Source: Arbacia lixula
Lineage: Eukaryota; Echinodermata; Echinoidea; Arbacioida; Arbaciidae
Direction of reading: 5' to 3'
Assembly (NCBI GenBank): GCA_963669155.1
Contig: OZ022588.1
Span: 20,514,438 to 20,578,437, forward strand
DNA length: 64,000 nt
Program-made: the position numbers and the translations under genes
Shown: positions 37,697-63,458 of the stretch, in pieces
Position numbering within the stretch: position 1 is the stretch's first letter
Layout of the letters: each line of letters begins with the position of its first letter
Notes under the pieces: model-generated
Told to the model about the DNA's origin: nothing
Seen by the model: the letters and a program-made list of their open reading frames with translations, nothing else
Database searches by the model: none

Positions 37697-38010
37697 AGGT
37701 TGCTGCGGATCCGCCGCGGATCCGTGGCAACCTTTATAGTCCACGGCAGAGAGGTTGCCGAAAATTGCCGTATGTGGCAACCTTGCCGCGGATCAGGTTG
37801 CGACAGGAGCAGGTTGCCGCGGATCCGCCACAGAATTTTCCAGTTTCAATTTGTACAAGAATGATGTCGCAGGCAGAAGTTAACGCAGAACAGCTTGCCG
37901 CAGATTTTCAAGCTTAATCTCAATTGACTCAAAGGTTGCCACAAGGTGCACAGACTGATATGTCCCGTCTAATTTGCATGCAGGTTGCCACACATAGGCC
38001 TAAAGTTGCA
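37697..38010. repeat. Cluster of GGTTGCC words with GCGGATCC palindromes
   Basis: About ten copies of GGTTGC(C) or its complement lie within 310 bp (near 37698, 37727, 37753, 37777, 37797, 37812, 37934, 37983). Several adjoin GCGGATCCGC. At 37697-37733 AAGGTTGC and GCAACCTT flank two GCGGATCC words as an imperfect palindrome. GC content is well above the surroundings. Confidence 0.8.
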
Positions 38011-39741
38011 GCAAGGGAGGAGAAGGGGGGTTGTCTCAACTGACGGTTACTGAGGTTGGGCTTACTGAGGTTTAATCCTTTATGCACCATTGACGCATTT
38101 TTGCACAAGTAGCCTACACATAAAATGCATAAAAAGCAGTTCGTCAGGCCCATTGAGGGGTTAAGAAGCCTCTAACGTGAAGGTGATGTTTAAGTTGACA
38201 TTTTAAAACACTGAAACAAACTATTTTTTTTTTTAAGTATTAACTGAAATGAGGTGAAAGGAAGCTGAATATGATACAATACATGACGCTTCTTGATACA
38301 ACAAATTACCATGCTGTCTTCCAAAACTACTCCGCGTAGGTGTGTGTACAGAGAAAAAGTGAATGTATTTTAGCAAAGTCTTCAAATAGAGTATGAACCA
38401 CGCATAGAAAACCCAATTGTCGCCTTGATTAAGTTTGTGAAAAGGGAAAATGAACTTCCAGTGACGTATAGAGTTCACTGAATGCAAAATTAAAACGAAG
38501 CTACATGCCGCTAAATATTGTTTTTTTTTTATACCGTACTCGTATCTTATCACAGCCGCAACAGTGTACATGTACATGTATGTGTACACACAATAATTAC
38601 AATTTCGAACAAATCACTGATTATAAATCAATGGTTTGTAGGGAAGAAGGAGAGTTTTGATTTATTTATCACAGGCAGTATGTCACATTATCGACACAAT
38701 AATGTTGAATCAGTAAACAATTTAAAATGAAATCTGCATTGCCTGATTATCGTTATCACTTAACTAAAAGTAAGCCTATGTCTCAGTTTGTATTTTAGAT
38801 GCTCAGTAGTGAACTTAGTCTAGAATCTGACTCAAATGAATTAATGCTAAAGCGCACCTGGGGCACATCAATTGGTGCTTCTCCACTGAGAAAACCCAAC
38901 TCGGAGACAAATCATTATACATGATATCCTCCTCTGCCTATCAGTCTCCACTGCATGGCCAAATAAAAGTTATGGAGGCCTTTATAGGCCTATTATTCGT
39001 GAGCTAATAATAAGCGTGATACAAAACGTGTTTCACACTCTTATGTGACTTTATGTACAATTTTTAACAAGCCTAATGAGCGGAGGGGGTAGGTGTCGAA
39101 AATGCCCCTCAACCAAACAAAAACTCAAAACAAAACAAAGAAAGCGAGAATGAACTTTTATAATAATAAATATAGCGCTTTGCATACGAAATGCATATCA
39201 AAGCAATTTACATTATAACACTTGAACAAAATAAGTCAATGTAACGATTCAATAAACTAATTTAAACTTATATACCTTTTTCATTAGATGGGTTTTTAGA
39301 TTTGACCTAATCAAGGTTATATCGTGGAACGGATGGAGGCTGGTAAAGAATTCCACATACGCGGGGCAAAGAATGAAAATGACGGACATAAAAGAAAAAG
39401 AAAGAGAGACATGTGCAAATGAAAGAGCAAATTGAGTGTGGGCAGAAGCTTCGAAGAGCAGTATGACGGAAGGAAAGAGGGGGCAGAAGAAGCTATTCAC
39501 AGGGCCAGGGTTTCACCTCGAACGGTGGATCAATTCTTAGGTATTTGAATCAAATGGTATAGAGGCGTGCAATTGCTGTTTCAAAATCGAAATTGGTTTA
39601 ACATCGATTTGAGCTGAAAGTTATTTCATTGACGGATAATCATTGTTTCTAACATTGCAAGACGCAACCATGAAAGATTGCAAGCGCAAGACGTAGGCTC
39701 AGTACGTCTGCACGCGCGGCCGGGCCGGTAAGGTACATCAA

Positions 39742-39749
39742 TGACGTCA
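39742..39749 (+). promoter_or_regulatory. Perfect CRE/ATF-type site
   Basis: TGACGTCA lies 56 nt before the GPR107 start codon, in a GC-rich stretch with no nearby TATA box. This octamer binds CREB/ATF-family factors. Function here is inferred from position. Confidence 0.45.
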
Positions 39750-39804
39750 TTTCTTCTGTGCTGGAAGAGTTGTTTTCGCAGCTGCTCAAGGAACCTACAT
39801 CAAA

Positions 39805-53772
<13,968 letters not shown>

Positions 53773-53841
53773 TGCATAGCGCCAGCCTGGACAGTACAGA
53801 TCTAGCCATCCACCGTAGAACTTTGCAAAATCAAAACACCA

Positions 53842-54000
53842 GGGCCATGTTGCATATAGCTTTTCAATCATTGCAACTTACCATCAATAGTAACCACCAT
53901 GGCAACAGGCGCAATAATGAGAGCTCATTGGCTGTTGCCATGGAAGTTACCATTGATGGTAGGCTACAGTAATTGAAAACTTATATGCAATACAGCCCGG
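53842..54000 (+). mobile_element. MITE of the GGGCCATGTTGCAT subfamily in the GPR107 3' UTR
   Basis: It begins GGGCCATGTTGCATATAGCT and ends TTATATGCAATACAGCCC. Inner CCATGGCAACAG and CTGTTGCCATGG are mutually complementary around AATGAGAGCTCATT. It starts 70 nt after the GPR107 stop, so it is almost certainly transcribed. Confidence 0.75.
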
Positions 54001-56455
54001 CTCTTTTGCTCAGAGATGTACAGTGTACAGACGAGTCTTAGCAAGTGAGAAGGTTCTCATTTCCAGAGTTTAACCTCTCAATACCATAGGTGCATGACAG
54101 GTGTAGTAAGTCAATGGGCCTGTCTTAGCTTGGGACTGAAGTGGTTGAGGAACTCCCTGCTGGGATGTCCTCCTTAGTGTGCTGACTGATTCAAGCTGCT
54201 GGCTCAGGCCTGGAGAAACCTGCAGGAGGAACATTCAACTCTAAATATAAACTTGTAAACAAACAAAAACAAGAAGTAGCAGCAAATCACTGTTTTGCTT
54301 TGGTAGTGCATGTCCTCATGTTTTGATGAAATGGAGGTTACACTGGACACTTGGTTACACTTGGATGTTGACAAAAAGAAATCATGTTCATTTTTTGATG
54401 CTTTTTATGCTCAGAGAAAAGCTAATGTTCCTCATGGATGAAGGGATATTGGGGTTTGTGTGAGTTTCAAGCCTGTGTTTGGAGGACAAAATTGCCAAAA
54501 TGCAAAATGTCACTATCATATGTTGTCGAATATGGGTATTCTCTGACGAATCATACATGTATCCATGGAATATTGACTCTGTTACCTGGTCATGTAAAAT
54601 GATGAAGATATTATTAAATTAATCATTTCAAAGAAAGGGGTGTAGAGGGGGTTGTATGTAAATGCATGCCTGATATTGTTCACTTGAAAACTGATTTCTT
54701 TACCTCACTTCATCAGTATTACACAGAAAATCACTTGTCATTTACATGTACATGTAGTCAAATTGCAGAATGACATTAGATAATGTTGAATTGTTATGTA
54801 AAAGGATATATTTGATGAGAAGTTCTTGCATTGTTTGTCACAATTAGCACATCAATTTTTCACTGGTATGAAGCACTATGTTCATGTTTATAACACATGA
54901 AATATATCTACCCTATAAGGAAGTAAGTTTTGAAGTATGAAAATTTCATGATTCCAATTTCATATTTTCATTTGATATCAGCACAAGTTGTATATGAGGT
55001 GGTGAGATGGTGGGGAAAACGAAATGGATTTTGTTGCGAGAATTCTGGCAAGTATTGGGTCGAGGAGTATCCCTTTTGCATGCATAGAATATGTGGGTTT
55101 TAGTGAGATATTTACTAGTGCTTTTTAAATCGCCTGAAAATTGACATCCTCTAGAAACAGGAAGGTGCAACTCAGGCTATCGCTTTAGTTTTGCTTACAG
55201 ACATGCTTCCTGAAATACTTGCAAAAGGCATGTATTCTTAACATTGGTTGTAATTTTGATAGTTGCTTGGATTCTTAGTTTGAGCGATGTTCTTGATCCA
55301 AGATGATTCTCCAAACTCGTTCTTGCATTGCAGTTATCATGTTGTTGCTATCCAGTCCTGTGTCTTGTCCTAGTAATTATAGGTACATCAGTAGTATGCA
55401 CTCTAACCTGGGACAAAATAATGGCGATTCTGTCATGGGATCAATGATTTTGCCCTTTAGTTCATATCAGTGAGTGATCATCATAATAAGTTTTCATGGA
55501 AAAATAAATGTTGCATAATTGTGTTATTTATGGTACATTTGCACCTGTATGAATTTGAGACTTCTGAATCATACTAGGTTAAGCCATTTGTGAGTATGTT
55601 AGCCAATATATGTGCATACAGCAACATGTACAAAGCCCCATTACCAGCTGGTATGCATGATGAAGAGTGGAGTGTATATTCCCCCTAAAAAACTAGTCAA
55701 TATTTATGCATGTTCCCCTGGGCCTAGCCTTCAAAATAGCATTTCTGACACAATGTATTATTCTCGTCTTATGTATATGTGCTTATTATGTGCTCTTGTA
55801 TCATAATCTTAAAATAACTTATGTTTATGTTTGTGTTATACATGTATATGAATGACTTGCCTTTGTTGAAATCTATACTATTGCCTGCTTCCACAGTGCT
55901 GTCAATATTGATACTTTTTCCTGTTGGTTTGCTCATTTTATTTGAAATATTGATTATTATTTCAGCATACACACAGCATTATGTACATGATATGTAGAAG
56001 AACATGTCAATGATATAATGTCTGTCCACAATGAAAGTTAGGTTGGATGAAGACAGCATGTTGGACTTGGTCTAGAGCCTAGAATGGTGAGGAACCGGTA
56101 GATTCACATTAGACACCCAAGCTTGCAGCCTCCTTGGCACAATCGATTGGATTTGCAAAACTGTCCTTGCAAGGGCGTCACATTTGCATCATACGTTCAT
56201 TGGTGCTTGCTTCTTCTTAATGTCTTACTCTTGTGTGTTTTAAAAGTATATTTACACTAAATTCTTAACACATTTGCCTCTTCTTTGAGTACAAAAAAGG
56301 GCAAAAATTAAATAAAAAATGTTTCACAGCGCTTCATGCTATGTCAAACAATTGGTAAGACAACCAGTTTTATTTAATGTTGGTTTGTGCTAAGTTTTTT
56401 GTAAAGCAAACACCCCCATGCATTATCCACCTTGTGAACTAAACATTTTGACTGG

Positions 56456-57051
56456 CCAGGGTTCCGAAAACCCACAGAGACAAAAATGTTATCTCCCCTA
56501 AGATAAAATGTTTGTCAAATACTTTATTTTTGGTATTCCGAAAAATATCTTAGCAAGATTTTAACCAATATTAGCGACCGTATGCCCTGCACTCGTTTTC
56601 CAGAGGCAGCCAATAATAATCGACCTTTCATGTCTTTTGCATACATTAACACCATCAAGCTGATGGTGTGACGTCATGAAACTGACAGTGACATTGCACA
56701 TCAATCTTCATCAGTGCTCCTTATTGCAGACAGTTGGATGCGCGATTTATTTTTGCACAGGATGCAATGGGGGGTAGGCGCGTGCGTCTGGAGATAAACT
56801 TGCTTGGGAGCAGTTTTGTCTTTTATCCCACCTTTTTTTCATAAGAGCGTTTCAGAATACCGACTTAGCTCATTTGCATAAAAGTTTTATCTCTGAAGCT
56901 CATTTACATAAAAACTTATCTCTAGCTCATTTGAGCAAAATTGATGTCTTTTTACCCTAAGTTGCTTTTCGAAATACCAACAGATCATTTTTTTTCTTAA
57001 GTCCTTGAGATACAGTAAAAATTTTGCTAAGTTTGTTTTCGGAATACCGTC
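56456..57051. repeat. Possible long transposon remnant bounded by GGTATTCCGAAAA words
   Basis: GGTTCCGAAAACCC at the left and GTTTTCGGAATACCGTCCCC at the right face each other; GGTATTCCGAAAAATATCTT and CTTTTCGAAATACCAAC occur inside. A related word (GGTATTCCAAAATGCTC) occurs near 32515. Family unknown. Confidence 0.4.
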
Positions 57052-57732
57052 CCCCCACTCTTTTTTTTATTCCTGTACTAGTATTTGTGAGAGCTAAAGT
57101 GCCTGAGCTCTAGTTCAATTCTTTCACTGCAGGCCTGTGATCTTTGGGTAGAGGCTACTTTGTTTTCTCCTTCGTTTAGTGTGTGTGCGTGTGTGTGGAG
57201 GGGGGGTACCCACGTCCCGTTGGCTTCTATTAGAAATTATGCAAACACAATCGACATGGTCCTTTGTTACGCATACAATTTTGTCAGCGTAGCAAGGAAA
57301 ACATGTTCATAGTGAGAGTAACTTGCGATTGAAATTTTGATAATTGCTAGTAACATTTTTATGAAGCTGTGAATTTGATTAGAATCCAGGGTTTCATGGG
57401 TGAATGACCCGAAGGTCTTGCAGACCAGCAATGTCAACCAATGCAAAGATAAAACTCTTTTATCTTTGCACTACGTGAAGTCACTTTAAAGTAACAAACT
57501 TCCACAGTGTTTGATATGTTGAATGCATAAAGATATCTGGCTCTATTTGTGATCACCAATTAGAATGTATAAATGATTTGATTTCCCAAAGACTGTAAGA
57601 ATATGCATATGTTCGTAACTAAACAAGGAATTAAAGTGATCAAATAATAAAAAAATTATGTTAACAATTTTTTTATATAGAAAGAGAAAATATTTTTAAA
57701 GAAATAACGAAATGAGAGGCAGACGAAGAGAG

Positions 57733-57735
<3 letters not shown>

Positions 57736-57781
<46 letters not shown>
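57736..57781. repeat. GA microsatellite
   Basis: An uninterrupted (GA)n run of about 46 bp. Confidence 0.95.
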
Positions 57782-57786
<5 letters not shown>

Positions 57787-58307
57787 GGGAAATGGGGCTT
57801 GGTCAATATAGAGGAGAACATTTTAAAATTGAAAGGTGGATCGGATATGAAATGTGAACTGGGAGAGAGTGATGCTGGAAAGCTGGGATGAGGGAGAGGG
57901 ACTACATGACGGGGTGGATAGTGGGAAGACAAAATTGTATAGGCCTATGGGAGGAGGGGAGCGACTGAAAACCTCGCTATAAAAAGTATACGTAGAGAAA
58001 AGTTTGATCCAATTATGGGTAAATTAAAGAAGTAAAGACGAATTTGATTTTAAAATGGGTCATGGTTTAAACACCCCAGTCGCATGCAAGGCTCAGCGTT
58101 ATATAGGAACCCTAAGCTCTGTACCACGGTTCCAATGTTGCATAATCGCTCCGTTGACCTCACTTTGCGCGTACGTATGTGCGTATAATAAGTCTATTAC
58201 TAGCTACGTGCTCGCGCGTGCGACGCCGTCCGAAAGATCCGAGATTAGACTTTGTGCTTGCATCATCGCATCATATCACATCACGTTCGCTGTATGAAGT
58301 AAACAAC

Positions 58308-61248
58308 ATGGCCGCGATAGGGAGAGCAACTGTGCGAGCTGTGCAGGGTAAAAAACGGCTAATTCCTCAAAGAGCTGCACTGGTTTTGGTAAGATTCGTT
58401 GTGGTTTCATATTTCTGACTGTGTTGTTCGTTTTATAGAGAAAAATTATTTTAAACCAATTCGTAGGTGTGAGAAAGCTGCAAAGAAGTGATGACGACGA
58501 TCTGGAGTTTACTCGGGATTGGATTGTCGCTCATGATGTAACGTTTCTACGTGCACTGCACTGCGCTGTCCTTTGTCGGTCCGGTCAAGCCGGTGACTTC
58601 CCGACTACGCATACCTGAGTAGAGCCTACACCTAAGCGCATCGGTGCCGTGGTTCTCTCAATTTATGTATGGAGGCCGTAAGATAATCTGTAGTGTAGTT
58701 AACGATTTCACACATTAAGACTTCATACTGAAGTACACAACCGGTCTCATTCGGGGCATTCTTCAATCAAAATAACCAGATTTCTTGACATAGACTAGTG
58801 AGTGGTTCACAAATACGTACCTTTACGGTTCTTGTATCGCAAGGCATTATGGGACGGAATTCTAGTACGCGAGCGTTCAGTGATCGCTGCGGTCATTGAT
58901 TACAATGTCATTTTTATGTTACAGATTTGTTACTTTGATCGGTTCCGACGTGATAATTTTCAGTAAATATGGATTGTATTTTTTCAATGAGAACTTTTGA
59001 GTCGTATTATTGTATTTAAATAATGATTTATAAAGAGTTTGTTGAGAAAATAATCGTATTATTGTATTTAAATAATGATTTATAAAGAGTTTGTTGAGAA
59101 AATAATAAGCAAAGAGAGAGACATTTGAGACGTCGTCGAGACTCGGGTGGTAGTCCCATACGTGCATAGATGTGTGTGTTGTGATGTGATCTGTGAAATT
59201 AAATAAAATTAAATAAAATAAATAAAAAGTGCAATAATACAAATCAAAGTTCTTATCGTTAAAATATGATTCAGATTTACTGAAAGTATTCACGTCGGAA
59301 CCGATCCACATAACAAATCTGTAACATGAAAATAATAATATTGAACTTTGCTCTCTCCGCGGCTAGCGTCATGAGCGTGTAAACGATATGACCGCAGCGA
59401 TCGCTGAACGCTCGCGTACTAGAATTCCGTCCCGCCATGCATTGCGATGCAAGAACCGTAAAGGCACGTATTGGCCCCTTCGTATTTCTGTTAAATGCGA
59501 GTTATCAAAGGTTTGATGCACAATTTGTTGTGTATTTACACATTAGTATACAAAATGCAAGATTTTCGGAGGAAAAATTAGACAAAATGTGGATATATTT
59601 CACAATTGCATATTTTCATTCAAATTATATCTGTTTATGAAGTTGTGTTTGTACTTCTGTGATTTTCCTGTCGATCACAGAAATATCCCGTAATTTTTTC
59701 ATTCCACTCGAAAGAACATAATGCAATACTGGTCAAATGTCGGATTGATGGAGATATGGTATATGATCGGCAGGGGCAGGATTCAACACTTCCTGATGTG
59801 AACGTGTGGTGATTTACTGAGAGATATTTGAAGCGCAATTTCTCTGAAAGTTTGTTGCTAATCTTCAATCCTAAAATAGTTCTTTCAAGAGCAAAACTTT
59901 GTTGATCTGTGAGTGAAATTTCAGTATTTTACCTGTTTATCTTGGTACGAATATATTCAAAAGAACACTAGGTGGCCGGTTTAAGGCACCCGCATCTTAC
60001 CCCCAAATAAAGCCCTTCGTGGTCCCCCCCTCAACTCAGCTAAGCAGATACCTATTCTTTTCGTGTCAATCCCATCTGTTGATTTTCCCAAAAGAGAGTT
60101 TTTGAAATGTCACATTCAAGAACAACATCCTCCTCTATGTGTGCTATCACCATTGGTGATGTAATATGAAAGGATGACATGTGAAACACATCTCAACTCA
60201 AGACCAAAACTATCATGTACACACTTGGCTCAGCTATATGTGCACATACATGCAGCATTGTTCATAACGCCATGAACAAAACACTCATCATTTTCATGTT
60301 TGCTTTGTTTTAATCCTAGACCCAGGCAGCGGTAAACAAGATCAAGACTTTACTAGGAGAGGGAGACCAAGCTGGCCTGAGGGTCGGAGTAAAGACGAGG
60401 GGTTGCAATGGACTCAGCTACACACTGGACTATGCTAAGGAGAAGCAGAAGTTTGATGAAGAGGTGGTGCAAGATGGTAAGGAGAACCGCGATGTGTGCT
60501 GATTGCTGGCCTTGGTCTAGAGGCTACAAGCACTGCAGAGGTTAAGAACGACTCTTTGGAAGCCTCAAATTCTAGCAATCTCAAATATAAATTTTCAAGT
60601 TCTCATTTTCTGTGTTTTTACCAAATTTTATTTTTTTGAGATGCGAAAGGGCTAGAAAATTTAGGAGAAGCGTTGTAATGGAAAAGTGCTGGAGTCACAA
60701 AAAAAAAAGTCACGAAAAAATGAAAGACAAGAGAAAGGAACGTAACATTTTTTCTTTCCCTTTTTGTCTTCTACAAGTGAAGGATTATCATACGCTCAAT
60801 GTTCCTGATATCAATATACCACATTGCATCACTTGGCTGTAAATTAATTAAGACTAATTCTTTGTAAGAGCATTTCAGTGGCTCTGATAAAATGTGAATA
60901 TAGTTTAATCTAGGATGTATTTCAGGAATGATGAGTCTTTGCCAGAGGCCATAATCATATGTGTTTTTAATTCTCATATTGGCAATATTATCTTCTGCTC
61001 CAAAATGTTTGTTTTCCTTGTAAGGACCTCTTTGCTGTTAATTTCTCATTCTAAATATCTCTCGTTTGTTTTGCTTCACTCCTTTCATGCACCATACAGG
61101 TGTAAAAATCTACATTGACTCAAAAGCCCAACTCACCTTACTGGGAACAGAAATGGACTTTGTGGAAACCAAACTGGCCAGTGAATTTGTGTTCAATAAC
61201 CCCAACATCAAGGGAACATGTGGCTGCGGAGAAAGCTTCAATGTCTGA
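58308..61248 (+). CDS. ISCA1: Iron-sulfur cluster assembly protein ISCA1 (3 exons)
   Basis: Exons 58308-58388, 60320-60476 and 61100-61248, GT-AG borders, phase consistent; 387 nt give 128 aa (human 129). It is an A-type mitochondrial iron-sulfur assembly factor that works with ISCA2 and IBA57 in making 4Fe-4S clusters. The three cluster-ligand cysteines are present: C56 in KTRGCNGLSYTL, and C120 and C122 in GTCGCGESFN. The block AQLTLLGTEMDFVETKL and the end SEFVFNNPNIKGTCGCGESFNV are nearly identical to vertebrate ISCA1. The N-terminus (ATVRAVQGKKRLIPQRAALVL) is basic and suits mitochondrial import. The ATG is the first in a good context (AACATGG) after a GC-rich stretch. Intron 1 holds a foldback element. 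Confidence 0.97.
58811..59472. mobile_element. Long foldback element in ISCA1 intron 1
   Basis: Outer arms 58811-58895 and 59387-59472 are complementary (CCTTTACGGTTCTTG, GGACGGAATTCTAGTACGCG, AGCGTTCAG...CGCTGCGGTCAT). Inner arms near 58917-58970 and 59270-59330 are too (ATGTTACAGATTTGTTA, GATCGGTTCCGACGTGA). The centre has a 52-bp unit twice in tandem (59002-59053 and 59054-59105). No coding sequence or clear target duplication. Confidence 0.8.
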
Positions 61249-63458
61249 CAGTGGCTCAACCGGGATCATCATGGTCGTTACTTTGAATATGTACTCTAAA
61301 AATCTGATCACGTTTTACATCGCTGATGGAGGTTCACGCCTGGAATAATTTCCAGCATCGTCTCAAATTGCAGAGTGAAGTTTGGAGACATCATCAGGCC
61401 AGATGCTATTGTTACATGCTTCTGCAGCTCATACCTGTATGCAAACAGTTGGAATTGAATCTAATGCAATGTGTTTTGTCAGTTCTATATAGTAGCGTAT
61501 GGTTGATACATTATATAGCTAACAGTCTGTCCTGCTGAATAGCCGATACACTATTTAGCTAACAGGCTGTTCTGCTGAATGGCCGTCACCCAAGGTAGAT
61601 TTAAAGGCTCGTTCATACGGAAGACATTTCAACTGCCGCTCACCAGCTGAAGTTAATGCTGCCTATCGCATATAGCCAATATCAAGCAATATGACGTTGC
61701 AATACCGATATCTGGTCGATATTTCTTGGGACGTATACTTCCGGTAAGAGTTTGGTACGCATTCAATTCACGCAATAACGCACAGAATCCGTAATTTCGA
61801 CACACGTAAACCTCATAATATTAAAATGGAAGGGTTGTTACATGGACAAAGGACTTGAAAAAATACCACCAATCACTCACAGCTATGTTTTTGCCTACCT
61901 CAACATTGATTGTGGATGGACTAATGAAAGAATGAAAAGACACAAGCAAGACGATGGCTATAGAATGTTTATGAACCGGACGTTCATATCCCAAGAATTA
62001 AAAGCAAAAAAATTAGAGCGCCACACACGTTCAGATGCGGAGAGCTATATGCGATAGGGAGAATTGATGGCACTGCAAGAAAATAATTTCATGTCGTGAT
62101 GTCCAGCCATTTGCATGCCACATGAGTATTTATTCACAAGCAACGCACTAAGATCCTGTGGACCACCAGTTTATCTGGCAACCAAAGGGTTAGATATCAA
62201 GATGTGGAAATGCTTTACTGGAGTGGAGAAACCTGAAAGAAAAGCCTGATGAGATGGTATTGTGGCAATCAATATCAGTAAATCGCTCTCCTCTGAACGT
62301 ACTTCAAAAATTTTGAACTCAGCTCTGTGTAAGTCATCAACAAATATTGAAGTGACATCATTGTATACACTCACTGTCGATTTGATGAAAATGTATTTCT
62401 AGTGCTTTTGGGGTATTAACTAGGCTTAATAAGGTTAAATCGCTTCCTTCAATGACATCAACAAGTACATGCACTTAACAGTTTACAAGCCCACATTACT
62501 GAATGTTGTAATTTAAGTCTTTTTATTACACAAAAGCACTTCCCAAATCATAGCATTGTATTTAAAGGTTCCATCAAACATACATGTCCGCAAAGAGTGT
62601 GTGACATGTTGACTACAATGTACACGCCATAATCCTACTGTGTGAGAAGGAGAACTAATTTTGTTGACTTGTTGACTGCTACTGTCATACTGTACAGTAC
62701 ATGCATCTAGGAGAGGAAAACAATGCTTTAAGTGACAAGTTTGATATATTCCTGAATGATATCCTGATGTCTTGTAAAGATACTATTTAACACTCTCAGT
62801 ACCAAGCAATGACAGCGCCATACCAAAACAACCTTGTTTCTTGCCTGTGGGACTGAGGCAGGTTATAGTGATTTAGACCTGTAATGATCTGAATGTTGAG
62901 CCCTAAGCCTTGCTACTTTAAGCTAATATTTTTAACCCTTCTCATGTCGCTTTCCATCATCTCTTTATCAATATCATGACAGTGATTTTGGTGACATATG
63001 CAGACCAACACAGTTTAAAAAGGTTCTATAATGATAGCCTAATTTCTGTTATTTTGGTGATGATGGAGACCAACACAGTGAAAAGCTTTTTATTCGCAAG
63101 CAAAATTTGTGTGACTTTGTATGTATTGAGGCAAGGTGCAAATGAATGTGTCGATATATTCTTGTTTGTATATAAGAGAAAGAGAATTTATATTCTGTTT
63201 TAGATAAAAGTTATCAGAACAAATGTTATCGCACAAATGAGCACAAAAAGTTTGATTAGCACCAAGCAACTGATTGCAGCTCAACTCGATGCAAGTGTTT
63301 TTACCGCAGTAGATTATTATGATAAAACTTGGTAATAGATTGAAGTAAAAATCTGACATACATGTTGAATAATAAAAAAAGAAAAATCAGCCAGTGGTAC
63401 ACAAACATAGACTCTGGCTGTGTACATTATATCCGAGTGAATTTGATGGTTAGAATTA
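61249..63458 (+). other. ISCA1 3' UTR and downstream region
   Basis: No second gene is recognised. The 3' UTR end was not placed: AATAAA at 63371 is a candidate, but no conserved downstream element was seen. Confidence 0.45.

Larger units (their letters stand above)
36955..39804. promoter_or_regulatory. Head-to-head intergenic region between DOLPP1 and GPR107
   Basis: DOLPP1 starts leftward at 36954 and GPR107 rightward at 39805, leaving 2.85 kb that must carry both promoters and 5' UTRs. It contains a transposon remnant (37365-37680), a GGTTGCC-rich cluster (37697-38010) and a CRE-type site near GPR107. No TATA box was placed and transcription starts were not located. Confidence 0.6.
54001..58307 (+). 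other. GPR107 3' UTR and intergenic region before ISCA1
   Basis: No second gene is seen. AATAAA words at 55503 and 56311 are candidate polyadenylation signals, not decisive. The last 150 bp before ISCA1 are GC- and CpG-richer (GCTCGCGCGTGCGACGCCGT), consistent with a TATA-less promoter. Confidence 0.45.
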
